Shown: one piece after another, positions 26,284-34,720 of the stretch | Position numbering within the stretch: position 1 is the first letter of the stretch | How the letters are laid out: every line of letters starts with the position of its first letter | Source: an uncultured Actinomycetes bacterium | GTDB lineage: Bacteria > Actinomycetota > Acidimicrobiia > Acidimicrobiales > RAAP-2 | Assembly (NCBI GenBank): GCA_903924205.1 | Contig: CAIYAP010000007.1 | Span: 248,001 to 312,000 of the forward strand | Direction of reading: 5' to 3' | DNA length: 64,000 bases | Program-made: the position numbers and the translations under genes | Notes under the pieces: model-generated | The model's input: only the letters and a program-made list of their open reading frames with translations | Told to the model about the DNA's origin: nothing | The model's database searches: none

Positions 26284-26702
26284 TCGTCGCTCACCCGGCG
26301 GGCACGCTTGATATCGCCGCGACGGCTCTTCGCATCCAGTCGGCGCGTCTGGGACGCCTTCGTGGGTCGTGAGGCACGCCGTGGGGTGATCGGGGTGGCG
26401 GCGGCGGCGAGACGCTCCACCATGTTCTCCAGAGCCTGGGCCTTATTACGCGCTTGCACCCGGTGACGCGAACTCGTGGCCCGCACGCGATCGCCCAGCG
26501 CGCGGCGGAGGCGATGGCGAACGTCATCGGAAATGCCGTCACAGGTGACGAGGTCGACACTGACCGTGACTTTGGACAAGGTGCGATTCGCGTGCTGGCC
26601 ACCGGGACCGCCAGAGGTGGACAGGTGCACGGTGATCTGCGCCGCCGAGATGCGACTTCGTCCAAAGACGAGGTCACCCTCCGGGCTCACCGAGCCGATC
26701 AC
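26280..26702 (-). CDS. arfB: Ribosome-rescue release factor ArfB
   Basis: 140 residues with the class I release factor-like GGQ loop (GGPGGQHANR, GGQ at 34-36) and a basic C-terminal tail ending RRLDAKSRRGDIKRARRVSDD that in ArfB fits the empty mRNA channel. It hydrolyses peptidyl-tRNA on stalled ribosomes without a stop codon. It has no codon-recognition domain. The ATG overlaps the stop of the thioesterase gene (ATGA). Confidence 0.93.
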   Translation of the reverse strand: MIGSVSPEGDLVFGRSRISAAQITVHLSTSGGPGGQHANRTLSKVTVSVDLVTCDGISDDVRHRLRRALGDRVRATSSRHRVQARNKAQALENMVERLAAAATPITPRRASRPTKASQTRRLDAKSRRGDIKRARRVSDD

Positions 26703-27511
26703 TGCGCGGGAAACCGCACGAGGGCTAGCTGCACCGACGAGGCCACCAGATAGCCCGCCTCGTCGAAAATCTCGCAGCGTTCGTCGACGACCCCATCGTC
26801 AATCATGGTGCACCACTGCCTGATTCGCAGCCACTCGCCCACCGGCTCACGGCGAATATACGAGGACAGTTGCAAGGTCGGCACCCAGCCGGAGGATCCC
26901 AGTGGGAAGGTCGCGGGCGGAAAGGCATCAGAGGCAAACAGCAGACTCCACGCGTTCCAGCCAATATCCCCATCGTCGAGCCGCAGCCACCCACGAAATT
27001 CCGCCGTGTCGGAGAGATCGCCGCGGGCGTACCCGGTGGTCGCGGGGTCAAGGCGCATGTCGAGCACGCTGTGGATGCCGACGCCGGGCGCGTTCAGTCG
27101 CTCGAGGCTGTCGCGGTTGGCAACGGCGGGGACGGTGGTCGCCACGTAGCGAGGTTCGCTTCGTTGTCCAATGACCCCGAGAGTCACGATCGATTCCGTC
27201 GTGACCTGACCGAGCTGCGACAGGGTTACGTGCGCGAAGGTGGCGCTCTTGCCCATGCGGCGAATGTCCACTTGCGCCTCCACGGGGGCCAGTTCCGGTG
27301 GATTGACGTAATTCGTCGAGACTGCCAGCGCGTGGGTGTGGGGCGAACCCTGGGCGATGGCTTCGGCGAGGGCGGCGGAGGCCATCACGCACTGCAAATA
27401 GCCACCGTTTGGCCGTCCGACCACGGTGTAATTGTCGGTGGGGTGAGCGACATATCGGCCGGGGCCGACGCGGTCAACTCCCGCCACATCACGAAGGGAA
27501 GTTGAGGGCAT
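26699..27511 (-). CDS. Acyl-CoA thioesterase-like double-hotdog protein
   Basis: 270 residues with two hotdog units: first RPNGGYLQCVMASAALAEA then TNYVNPPELAPVEAQV, second WNAWSLLFASDAFPPATF then LQLSSYIRREPVGEWLR. This resembles the TesB-like 4HBT_3 thioesterase family. It probably hydrolyses acyl-CoA; chain length is unknown. TATCGT (plus 27518-27523) lies six bases before the ATG. GGAG is also present but too close to act as a normal Shine-Dalgarno. Translationally coupled to arfB. Confidence 0.87.
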   Translation of the reverse strand: MPSTSLRDVAGVDRVGPGRYVAHPTDNYTVVGRPNGGYLQCVMASAALAEAIAQGSPHTHALAVSTNYVNPPELAPVEAQVDIRRMGKSATFAHVTLSQLGQVTTESIVTLGVIGQRSEPRYVATTVPAVANRDSLERLNAPGVGIHSVLDMRLDPATTGYARGDLSDTAEFRGWLRLDDGDIGWNAWSLLFASDAFPPATFPLGSSGWVPTLQLSSYIRREPVGEWLRIRQWCTMIDDGVVDERCEIFDEAGYLVASSVQLALVRFPAQ

Positions 27512-27563
27512 GGCTCCACGATAGTAAGGAGCCAGTGCGTAGCATCAAGGTGAAGGAGTTGCC

Positions 27564-29045
27564 ATGACCATCATTGACCACTACATCGACCACGCGCTCG
27601 TTCGCGACGCCGCGCGCACCAGCCCGGTGTTCAATCCCGCCACCGGCGAAATCATCGCCGAGGTTGGCCTCGCCTCGCCCACCACCATCGACCTCGCCGT
27701 CTCGTCCGCACGTGCCGCGGCAGCATCCTGGGCCACCTCGTCGTTGTCCTCGCGCACGCAGATTCTCTTCGCCTTCCGACACCTGCTCGCGACGCACAGC
27801 GACGAACTCGCCGCGCTCATTACCCGCGAGCACGGAAAAACGCTGGCGGACGCTCGTGGAGAAATTGCCCGCGGGCTCGAAAACGTGGAATACGCCTGTG
27901 GCCTGGCCGATCACCTCAAGGGAGAATTCTCTCCCCAGGTCTCCGACGGGGTCGATGTTCATTCCTTTCGCTCGGCAGTGGGCGTGGTCGCCGCCATCAC
28001 CCCGTTCAACTTCCCCGCCATGGTGCCCCTGTGGATGATTGCCAATGCCGTCGCCACGGGGAACTGCGTCGTGCTGAAGCCCAGCGAACGCGACCCGTCC
28101 ACGGCCGTTCGTCTGGCGCAGCTGTGGGCCGACGCGGGGCTACCCGCCGGCGTCCTCAACGTCATTCACGGCGACGCCAGCGCGGTCAACGCCCTCCTCG
28201 CTCACCCCGGTATTGACGCGGTGAGTTTCGTCGGTTCCACCCCCGTCGCCCAGCACATCTACCGAGAGGGCACGCTGAATAACAAGCGCGTGCAGGCCCT
28301 CGGCGGCGCCAAGAACCACATGCTCGTTCTCCCCGACGCCGACCTCGACCTCGCCGCAGACGCCGCGGTCTCCGCCGGTTACGGGGCGGCCGGTGAACGC
28401 TGCATGGCCATCAGTGTCGTGGTGGCGGTGGACGCGATCGCCGACGAACTCGTCGCCAAGATTGCCGAGCGCATTGACCGCTTGCGAGTCGGCGACGGCA
28501 GCGATACCACCAGCGATTTCGGGCCCCTGATTACCGAAGCGCATCGTGACCGTGTGGCGGGCTACGTGACGCGAGCGGGAGCCGCGGGCGCCACCGTGGT
28601 TCGTCACGGTGATCAGGAACGTTCCCGTCCCGGCTTCTTTTACGGGGCGGCGCTGCTCGACCACGTGAACCCCGACATGGAGTGTTATCGCGATGAGATC
28701 TTTGGCCCAGTGCTCTGCGTCGTGCGCGTGGCCAGCTACGACGACGGGGTGACCATCATCAACGCCAACCCCTTCGGTAATGGTGTGGCGTTGTTCACCC
28801 GTGACGGCAACGCGGCGCGACACTTCTCCCGTCACGTCAGCGTCGGCATGATTGGGGTCAACGTCTCCATTCCCGTACCGGTGGCGAGCTATTCCTTTGG
28901 TGGCTGGAAGGACAGCCTCTTCGGTCACGCTCACATGTATGGACCGGAAGGCATCACCTTCTTCACCCGCAACAAAGTGGTGACCTCGCGCTGGCCCGTA
29001 CCGAGTACCTCGCAGCTCAATCTGGGCTTTCCGACCACTCGATAG
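27564..29045 (+). CDS. mmsA: CoA-acylating methylmalonate-semialdehyde dehydrogenase
   Basis: 493 residues of the ALDH fold with nucleophile C280 in GAAGERCMAIS and the oxyanion Asn in TPFNFPAM. The catalytic Glu of hydrolytic ALDHs is replaced: the motif reads QALGGAKNH, the diagnostic form of the CoA-dependent MmsA group. It converts methylmalonate semialdehyde to propionyl-CoA in valine and thymine breakdown. GAAGGAG precedes the ATG. It is divergent from the thioesterase gene. IcmF, 16 kb away, would link to the same branched-chain acyl-CoA pathways. Confidence 0.94.
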   Translation: MTIIDHYIDHALVRDAARTSPVFNPATGEIIAEVGLASPTTIDLAVSSARAAAASWATSSLSSRTQILFAFRHLLATHSDELAALITREHGKTLADARGEIARGLENVEYACGLADHLKGEFSPQVSDGVDVHSFRSAVGVVAAITPFNFPAMVPLWMIANAVATGNCVVLKPSERDPSTAVRLAQLWADAGLPAGVLNVIHGDASAVNALLAHPGIDAVSFVGSTPVAQHIYREGTLNNKRVQALGGAKNHMLVLPDADLDLAADAAVSAGYGAAGERCMAISVVVAVDAIADELVAKIAERIDRLRVGDGSDTTSDFGPLITEAHRDRVAGYVTRAGAAGATVVRHGDQERSRPGFFYGAALLDHVNPDMECYRDEIFGPVLCVVRVASYDDGVTIINANPFGNGVALFTRDGNAARHFSRHVSVGMIGVNVSIPVPVASYSFGGWKDSLFGHAHMYGPEGITFFTRNKVVTSRWPVPSTSQLNLGFPTTR

Positions 29046-29047
29046 CC

Positions 29048-30469
29048 GTGGCAATTTTCTGGCACGGCGTTATCCACGGCCTCAGCGAAGCGGGCCTCAT
29101 GGTGTGGATGACGTGGTGGCCTTTAGTGCTGGGCTTCTCGCTCTCCGGTCTCGTCCAGGCGGCCGTGCCGCGTGGCGGCCTGCGCGCCAAGATGGGTGGC
29201 ACGGGAGTGGCCCCCGTGCTGTGGGCGACCACTTTGGGCGTGATTTCCTCGTCGTGCAGCTACGCCGCCAGCGCCATGGCGAGGGCCCTGTTTCTTCGTG
29301 GCGCGCGCTTTTGCCACTCCATCATCTTCATGGTGGCCTCGACCAACCTGGTGGTGGAACTCGGCATCGTGCTCTGGTTGCTGCTGGGGTGGCCCTTTTT
29401 CGTGGCCGAAGTGGTCGGTGGCCTCATCATGATCGCCCTCCTGGCCTTCTTTGGCCGCGTTCTCGACCAGGGTCAGGACGAACTGCGAGCCTCGCTGAGC
29501 GCGCCCGAAACGGAAGCGGTGCCGGCCACGTCCTGGCGAGCCGCCCTGCGCGCTCGCAGCACCTGGGAGAGGGGTGCGGGATACGTGCTCGGCGACCTCA
29601 CGATGCTGCGCGTGGAATTAGCGGCAGGATTCCTCGTGGCGGGCTACCTCACCGCCTGCGTGCCGGACACCTGGTGGTCGCACCTCTTCCTGACCGGCCA
29701 CGGTCTGTGGTCCACCGTGGAAAATGCCGTGGTGGCACCTCTCGTGGCCGTGCTGTCCTTCGTGTGTTCCGTCGGAAATGTTCCCCTGGCCGCGGCCCTG
29801 TGGATGCGAGGTGTCGCCTTTGGGGGCGTCGTGGCCTTCATCTTCGCCGACCTCGTCACTCTGCCGCTCTTGCTCGCCTATCGCCGTCTCTATAACACCC
29901 GCACCGCCATTCGCCTCGGACTGATCTTGTGGGTCGTCATGAGCACGGCGGGAGTTGTCACGCAATTGCTCTTTGGGGCGACGCACCTCACGCCGGCGGT
30001 GCATCACTCCGCCCTGATGGGAGCTCGCATCACGGTGGGGCCGACCCTGTTTCTCAATGTCGCCGCCACGGTGGCGCTTCTCGCGTGGTGGTGGCTGCGG
30101 CGTCACGCCGCGCCCTCGAGCAGCACGGCGATTGACCCGGTCTGCCACATGCAAGTCGACATCAGCGCGCCGGCCGCCACGTATCGCCACGAGGGCACCC
30201 TCTATTACTTCTGCTCCCCGAGTTGCGGCGACAGCTTCGCGGCCGCGCCGACGAAGTACCTCACGGGAATGGTCTCATCGCCGACGGGAAGCGCCATTGA
30301 CCCGGTGTGCGGCATGAGAGTTGACCCCGAGTCGGCGGCCGCGCAGGTGACCATTGACGGCGTCACCACCTACTTTTGCGCCACGGGCTGTCGCGACACA
30401 TTTCTCGCGGGCCCAACGGCCGCGCCCGGCACCACGACCATTTCTCTCGGCCGAAAGCCCGTCGCGTGA
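29048..30469 (+). CDS. Permease (COG0701/DUF318-like) fused to two YHS metal-binding domains
   Basis: 473 residues. The first 355 form eight or so membrane segments of the ArsP/DUF318 permease type (GFSLSGLVQAAVPR, SSSCSYAASAMARALFLRGA with a conserved Ser-Cys pair, and a second half-repeat VCSVGNVPLAAALW). Two tandem YHS domains follow: IDPVCHMQVD with YYFCSPSCGDSF (about 359-400), and IDPVCGMRVD with YFCATGCRDTF (about 418-455). YHS domains occur in heavy-metal ATPases and mercury or copper proteins, so this is probably a metal or metalloid exporter with its own cytosolic metal sensor or donor. GTG start two bases after mmsA. Confidence 0.85.
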   Translation: MAIFWHGVIHGLSEAGLMVWMTWWPLVLGFSLSGLVQAAVPRGGLRAKMGGTGVAPVLWATTLGVISSSCSYAASAMARALFLRGARFCHSIIFMVASTNLVVELGIVLWLLLGWPFFVAEVVGGLIMIALLAFFGRVLDQGQDELRASLSAPETEAVPATSWRAALRARSTWERGAGYVLGDLTMLRVELAAGFLVAGYLTACVPDTWWSHLFLTGHGLWSTVENAVVAPLVAVLSFVCSVGNVPLAAALWMRGVAFGGVVAFIFADLVTLPLLLAYRRLYNTRTAIRLGLILWVVMSTAGVVTQLLFGATHLTPAVHHSALMGARITVGPTLFLNVAATVALLAWWWLRRHAAPSSSTAIDPVCHMQVDISAPAATYRHEGTLYYFCSPSCGDSFAAAPTKYLTGMVSSPTGSAIDPVCGMRVDPESAAAQVTIDGVTTYFCATGCRDTFLAGPTAAPGTTTISLGRKPVA

Positions 30470-30936
30470 ACCAGCCCACCACTCGCGTCTACGGCGTCGC
30501 GCTGCGCGGCGACGAGGTTCTCCTCGTCCGCAGTCGACACTCCTTTGATGATCAAAAGATCTGGTGGCTACCGGGTGGCGGGGTGGACTTTCGCGAACGC
30601 ATCAACGACGCCTTGGCCCGTGAATTCCTCGAGGAGACGGGGCTCGTGCTGCGGGACGCCGCTCTCTTGATGGTGGATGACGACGAACGGGAACGGCCCG
30701 ACGGGGAGATCGTGCACACCGTACGACTCATCTACGTGGTGGCCCTGAACGAGGGTGAACTTCGCCACGAGGCGGACGGCACCACCGACATGGTGACCTG
30801 GATCTCCGTGGACGAGGTGGCCGCTCTGCGCCTCGCCCCCTACGCGCGTCGCGCCATTGAGGCCGCCCTCGCGGCTCGTCGCGGCGAGTTTCTTCGCGAC
30901 GCGGTGCTTCAGCGGGTCTTTGCCGCGAGCCTCTAA
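30466..30936 (+). CDS. NUDIX hydrolase
   Basis: 156 residues with a full Nudix box: GGVDFRERINDALAREFLEE then TGL (GX5EX7REUXEEXGU). It cleaves nucleoside diphosphates linked to another group; the substrate is not predictable. The GTG at 30466 overlaps the permease stop (GTGA), so it is translated from the same mRNA as mmsA and the permease. A longer frame upstream is rejected for lying inside the permease gene. Confidence 0.92.
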   Translation: MNQPTTRVYGVALRGDEVLLVRSRHSFDDQKIWWLPGGGVDFRERINDALAREFLEETGLVLRDAALLMVDDDERERPDGEIVHTVRLIYVVALNEGELRHEADGTTDMVTWISVDEVAALRLAPYARRAIEAALAARRGEFLRDAVLQRVFAASL

Positions 30937-30945
30937 GGTTCGCCC

Positions 30946-31458
30946 GTGCGACTTATCATTCGACCATTCGCCGCCGAGGACGAAACTCAGTGCCTCGCCG
31001 CGGAAGAGGCTTTCGAAGGCTCTGGGTTTTCATTCTTGATCTGGCACCAGCCGGGGATGACATGGTCCACCTATCTCGCCAACATGGCGATCATGGATGA
31101 GGGCACGCAGTTGCCGCCCGGCAAAGTTCCCGCCGCTAACTACGTGGCCGACGTTGACGGGGTCTTGGTCGGAACAATCTCCGTGCGCTTCGCGCTCAAC
31201 GAGTATCTCGCCACCCGTGGGGGCCATATTGGCTACGCGGTGCACCCCGATCATCGACGCCGGGGCTACGCCACGGAGATGTTGCGCCTCGGGGTCGAAC
31301 TCGCCCGCTCGCGTGGCGTCGGCGATGTTCTGGTCACCTGCGATGACGACAACGTCGGGTCGGCCGCGGTGATCGGACGCTGCGGGGGCGAGCTCGAGGC
31401 CGTCGCCACTGATAGCGACGGGCAGCGTTTTCGCCGATACTGGATTCGTCCTAGTTAA
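30946..31458 (+). CDS. GNAT family N-acetyltransferase
   Basis: 170 residues starting MRLIIRPFAAEDETQC. The acetyl-CoA pyrophosphate loop is HIGYAVHPDHRRRGYATEML. It resembles the YjdJ-type GNATs. Substrate unknown. TAAGGT (30934-30939), which includes the stop codon of the NUDIX gene, lies six bases before the GTG, so a leaderless internal promoter is likely. Its end overlaps the convergent acyl-CoA synthetase gene by eight bases. Confidence 0.88.
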   Translation: MRLIIRPFAAEDETQCLAAEEAFEGSGFSFLIWHQPGMTWSTYLANMAIMDEGTQLPPGKVPAANYVADVDGVLVGTISVRFALNEYLATRGGHIGYAVHPDHRRRGYATEMLRLGVELARSRGVGDVLVTCDDDNVGSAAVIGRCGGELEAVATDSDGQRFRRYWIRPS

Positions 31459-33127
31459 AGAACTGTTGGCGCAGGTCGCGCTTTAAGACCTTGCCCGCCG
31501 CGTTGCGCGTGAGACGTTCGGTGGTGAAGGCCACCCGTGTGGGGATCTTAAAGACCGCGAGACGCGAGCCCAGGAAGCCACGCAGGTCGTCTTCGCTGAG
31601 GTGCTCGCCCTCGCGCAGCATGACCACGCAGGCCACTTCTTCGCCGAGTCGCTCGTGAGGGATGCCGAAAACCGCCGCTTCAAAGACTGCGGGGTGTTCG
31701 TAGATGGACGATTCCACTTCGGCGCTGTAGACGTTCTCACCGGCGCGCAAGATCATGTCCTTGGCGCGGTCTTCGATGTAGAGGAAACCGTCGTCGTCGA
31801 TGCGGCCCACGTCACCGGTGCGTAACCAGCCATTGACGATGGTGTCGTCCGTGGCGTCGGGGCGGTTCCAGTATCCGCGGATCAAAGTCACGCACTTCAT
31901 CCAGATCTCGCCACGCTCGCCACGGGGCAGCGCGTTCAGGTCATCGTCACGAATCTCAAAGTCCATGATGATGGTGGGGGTGCGACCGGTGCTCGTCGGG
32001 TGACTGACGTAGTCGTCACCGTAGTTACCGGGGCCGTAGGCATTGGTTTCGGTCATGCCGTAGCCAATGTTGGGTCGGCCCTTCTTGAAACTGGTCTCGA
32101 CGCGCGCCACCAACTTGGCGGGAGCCGGAGCCCCACCGCCACCAATGGAGGTCAGCGAACTGGTGTCGTACTTCTGGAAGTTCGCGCATTCGAGCATGTC
32201 CCACGACTGGGTCGGCACACCCACGAAGCTCGTGACCTTGTGGCGCTCGATGAGCTGCAGCGCCCGCTCGGGCTCCCAGCGATACATCATCACCAGCTTG
32301 AAGTGCCAGGTGAAGCAGCTCAGCATCACGGGGATGGCGCCAGTGACGTGAAAGAGCGGCACGATCAAGATGAAGCAGGTGGGATTTCCCCCGTTGGAGT
32401 CCGACGGATCGCGCAAGATGCCCTGCACCGCCGCGCCCGACGCGAAAGCCATCACCGCGTTCGAAATCGCACGGTGGGTGGAGACGGCGCCCTTGGGGCG
32501 ACCGGTCGTTCCCGAGGTGTACAGAATGGTGGCGTCGTCATCCGGCGAAATCTCGACCGCCGGCATGGGCATGCCGTACGTAATAGCCTCGCTCCAGGCG
32601 TGCACGCCCGGCGGCACCGGCTGGAGGTCGTCGAGGCGAGTCGCCAAGATGGCCACGCCGCGCTCGCGGCAGTGCTCGGCGGCGCGGCCCATGCGCTCGG
32701 CATCACAGATCAGGACGCTGAGTTGCGAGTCATCGATGGCGTAGGCGAGCTCGTCGTCCGTCCACCAGGCGTTCAGCGACACCGAAATGGCGCCGATGGA
32801 CAAGATGGCGGCGTAGGAAATAATCCACTCGGGCAAATTACGCATGGCAATGCCCACGCGGTCGCCCTTTTTGATGCCGAAGGTGTGTACTAAGGCGTAC
32901 GCCACGGCGTCGGCTTCGAGCATGACGTCGGCGAAACTCCACTCTTCGTCTTCATAGACGAGAAAGGTGGCCTCATTGGTGCGGGCGTTATTAAAGATCT
33001 CGCGCAGCGTGGGTGGAGCGTTAACGAAGACTCGATTCGTGACGCCATTGACGTCGCATTCTTGAACTTCGAAGGGCGACCCCGGTGCGGCAATTGCCGC
33101 AATCGCCTCTGACATCGACATACTCAC
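31451..33127 (-). CDS. AMP-dependent acyl-CoA synthetase
   Basis: 558 residues of the ANL superfamily: the P-loop ILYTSGTTGRPKGA (about 210), the YGMTETNAYG adenine-binding segment, WLRTGDVGRIDDDGFLYIEDR (hinge Asp region) and the C-terminal catalytic Lys in NAAGKVLKRDLR. It activates a carboxylic acid to its CoA thioester. GTG 33127 with AAAGGAG six bases upstream is preferred; ATGs follow at 33121 and 33115. It is divergent from an acyl-CoA dehydrogenase across 63 bases, so the two probably share regulation. Confidence 0.93.
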   Translation of the reverse strand: MSMSMSEAIAAIAAPGSPFEVQECDVNGVTNRVFVNAPPTLREIFNNARTNEATFLVYEDEEWSFADVMLEADAVAYALVHTFGIKKGDRVGIAMRNLPEWIISYAAILSIGAISVSLNAWWTDDELAYAIDDSQLSVLICDAERMGRAAEHCRERGVAILATRLDDLQPVPPGVHAWSEAITYGMPMPAVEISPDDDATILYTSGTTGRPKGAVSTHRAISNAVMAFASGAAVQGILRDPSDSNGGNPTCFILIVPLFHVTGAIPVMLSCFTWHFKLVMMYRWEPERALQLIERHKVTSFVGVPTQSWDMLECANFQKYDTSSLTSIGGGGAPAPAKLVARVETSFKKGRPNIGYGMTETNAYGPGNYGDDYVSHPTSTGRTPTIIMDFEIRDDDLNALPRGERGEIWMKCVTLIRGYWNRPDATDDTIVNGWLRTGDVGRIDDDGFLYIEDRAKDMILRAGENVYSAEVESSIYEHPAVFEAAVFGIPHERLGEEVACVVMLREGEHLSEDDLRGFLGSRLAVFKIPTRVAFTTERLTRNAAGKVLKRDLRQQFFN

Positions 33128-33167
33128 AACCAGCTCCTTTGCCTTGCCGACACAATAGAGGAGACGG

Positions 33168-33181
33168 TTACCAAGTAGTAA
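33168..33181. promoter_or_regulatory. Possible operator between the acyl-CoA synthetase and dehydrogenase genes
   Basis: TTACCAAGTAGTAA is an interrupted inverted repeat (TTAC-N6-GTAA) centred in the short divergent gap. TetR-type regulators of fatty-acid genes bind comparable small palindromes, but the arms are only four bases, so this is tentative. Confidence 0.25.
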
Positions 33182-33190
33182 AAAGGTTCC

Positions 33191-34438
33191 ATGGCCATTT
33201 CTGTCTCTCCCATCCCTGGACTACCCGATCACGTGAACGACGTGCGTCGTCGCACCGCCGACTTCATAAACAACGAGATCTTGCCCCGCGAGACCGAACT
33301 CTTCGTGTCGCGGCGGGGCACCACCGTGACCGACGAGATGAAGACGGCGGCGTCGGCGGCGCGCGAGGAGGTCCGACAAAAAGTCAAGGCGGCGGGCCTG
33401 TGGGCGCCGCACCTCCCTGCTGAATATGGCGGCATGGGTCTTGATTTTCTGGCTCACGCCTACATGAACGAAATCCTCGCCTATGCCCTGGGGGCGGCCA
33501 GTTTGTTCGGCGTGGTGGCCCCCAATTCGGGCAACCAGAAGATCCTCCTCAAGTACGGCACCGAGGAACAAAAGCGCCAGTGGTTGCTGCCCCTTGTCGA
33601 GGGCACACTGCAATCGGGCTTTTCCATGACCGAGCCCGACGTCGCCGGCAGTGACCCCCGGGCCCTTCGCGCTACCGCGACGAAAGACGGTGACGAGTGG
33701 GTTCTCAACGGTCACAAGTGGTTCACGTCCAACGGACTCGAGGCTGACTTTTTCATCGTCATGGCCCGCGCCGTCGAGGGCGACGAAGAGAAGGGGCGCA
33801 TGAGTCAGTTCATCGTCCCCACCGACACCCCGGGCGTCGAGATAGTGCGGGGCATCGGCATCTGGGGACACCACCAGAGCGACCACTGCGAAGTGAAATA
33901 CACCAACGTGCGCATTCCCGCCGAGAACATTTTGGGTCACGTGGGGCAAGGCCACGAGGCCGCGCAGGAACGCCTCGGTGCCGGTCGGGTCTTTCACTGC
34001 ATGAATTCGGTGGGTCAGATGTGGCGAGCCTTTGACCTCATGGTGGAACGCTCACTGAGTCGTGAAGTGCACGGCGGCCTCCTCAAGGATCAACAGATGA
34101 TTCAGGGCTTTATCGCCGACAGTTATATCGACCTGCAGACCGCTCGCCTGCTCACCATCCGTGCCGCCGAGATGATCGACCGCGGCGACCCCCGCGCGCG
34201 CACCGAGATCTCCGCCCTCAAGGTCTACGTCCCCGCCGCCTTTCACCGCGTGGTGGATCGCGCCATTCAGGTGTGGGGAGCCGCGGGCGTCAGCAATGAC
34301 CTGCCCCTCGCCCAGATGTATCTCGGGGCGAGGACGCTGCGCTTGGCGGACGGACCCGATGAGGTGCACCGCATCTTGATCGCCAAGAACATCATCCACC
34401 ATTACGAAACCGGTGAGTCCTGGGACTTCGCCACCTAA
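33191..34438 (+). CDS. Acyl-CoA dehydrogenase
   Basis: 415 residues of the ACAD family: SGFSMTEPDVAGSDPRAL (FAD/substrate loop), WFTSNGLEADFFIVMAR, and the C-terminal IQVWGAAGVSNDLPLAQMY typical of the ACAD10/11-like subgroup. FAD-dependent alpha,beta-dehydrogenation of acyl-CoA. AAAAGG lies five bases before the ATG. The next gene starts directly at its stop. Confidence 0.93.
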   Translation: MAISVSPIPGLPDHVNDVRRRTADFINNEILPRETELFVSRRGTTVTDEMKTAASAAREEVRQKVKAAGLWAPHLPAEYGGMGLDFLAHAYMNEILAYALGAASLFGVVAPNSGNQKILLKYGTEEQKRQWLLPLVEGTLQSGFSMTEPDVAGSDPRALRATATKDGDEWVLNGHKWFTSNGLEADFFIVMARAVEGDEEKGRMSQFIVPTDTPGVEIVRGIGIWGHHQSDHCEVKYTNVRIPAENILGHVGQGHEAAQERLGAGRVFHCMNSVGQMWRAFDLMVERSLSREVHGGLLKDQQMIQGFIADSYIDLQTARLLTIRAAEMIDRGDPRARTEISALKVYVPAAFHRVVDRAIQVWGAAGVSNDLPLAQMYLGARTLRLADGPDEVHRILIAKNIIHHYETGESWDFAT

Positions 34439-34711
34439 ATGCGCTTTCGCGTTCACGTTCACCCGGGTTCGTCTCGGGCCGAGGTGGGCGGAGAACATGA
34501 CGGCGCGTTGGTGGTGCGAGTGAAGCAGCGCGCCATTGATGGCCACGCCACCGAGGCGGTCCTCGCCGCGTTAGCCCAGGTCTTCGGGGTGGCGAAACGA
34601 GATGTGCATGTAGTGAGCGGGTTGGCGTCGCGGCGAAAGACGGTCGAGATCGCCGGAGACCACATCGAGGCTCGGCTCGACGCCCTTCTTCAGGGCGACC
34701 ACGCTTCGTAG
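34439..34711 (+). CDS. DUF167 (YggU-type) small protein
   Basis: 90 residues with the DUF167 pattern: MRFRVHVHPGSSRAEVGG, a KQRAIDGHATEAVLAALA segment and HVVSGLASRRKTVEI. A small alpha/beta protein widespread in bacteria and archaea, with no established function. The ATG begins at the base right after the acyl-CoA dehydrogenase stop. It is usually near yggT/proC, which are not seen here. Confidence 0.88.
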   Translation: MRFRVHVHPGSSRAEVGGEHDGALVVRVKQRAIDGHATEAVLAALAQVFGVAKRDVHVVSGLASRRKTVEIAGDHIEARLDALLQGDHAS

Positions 34712-34720
34712 ACTGAATGT

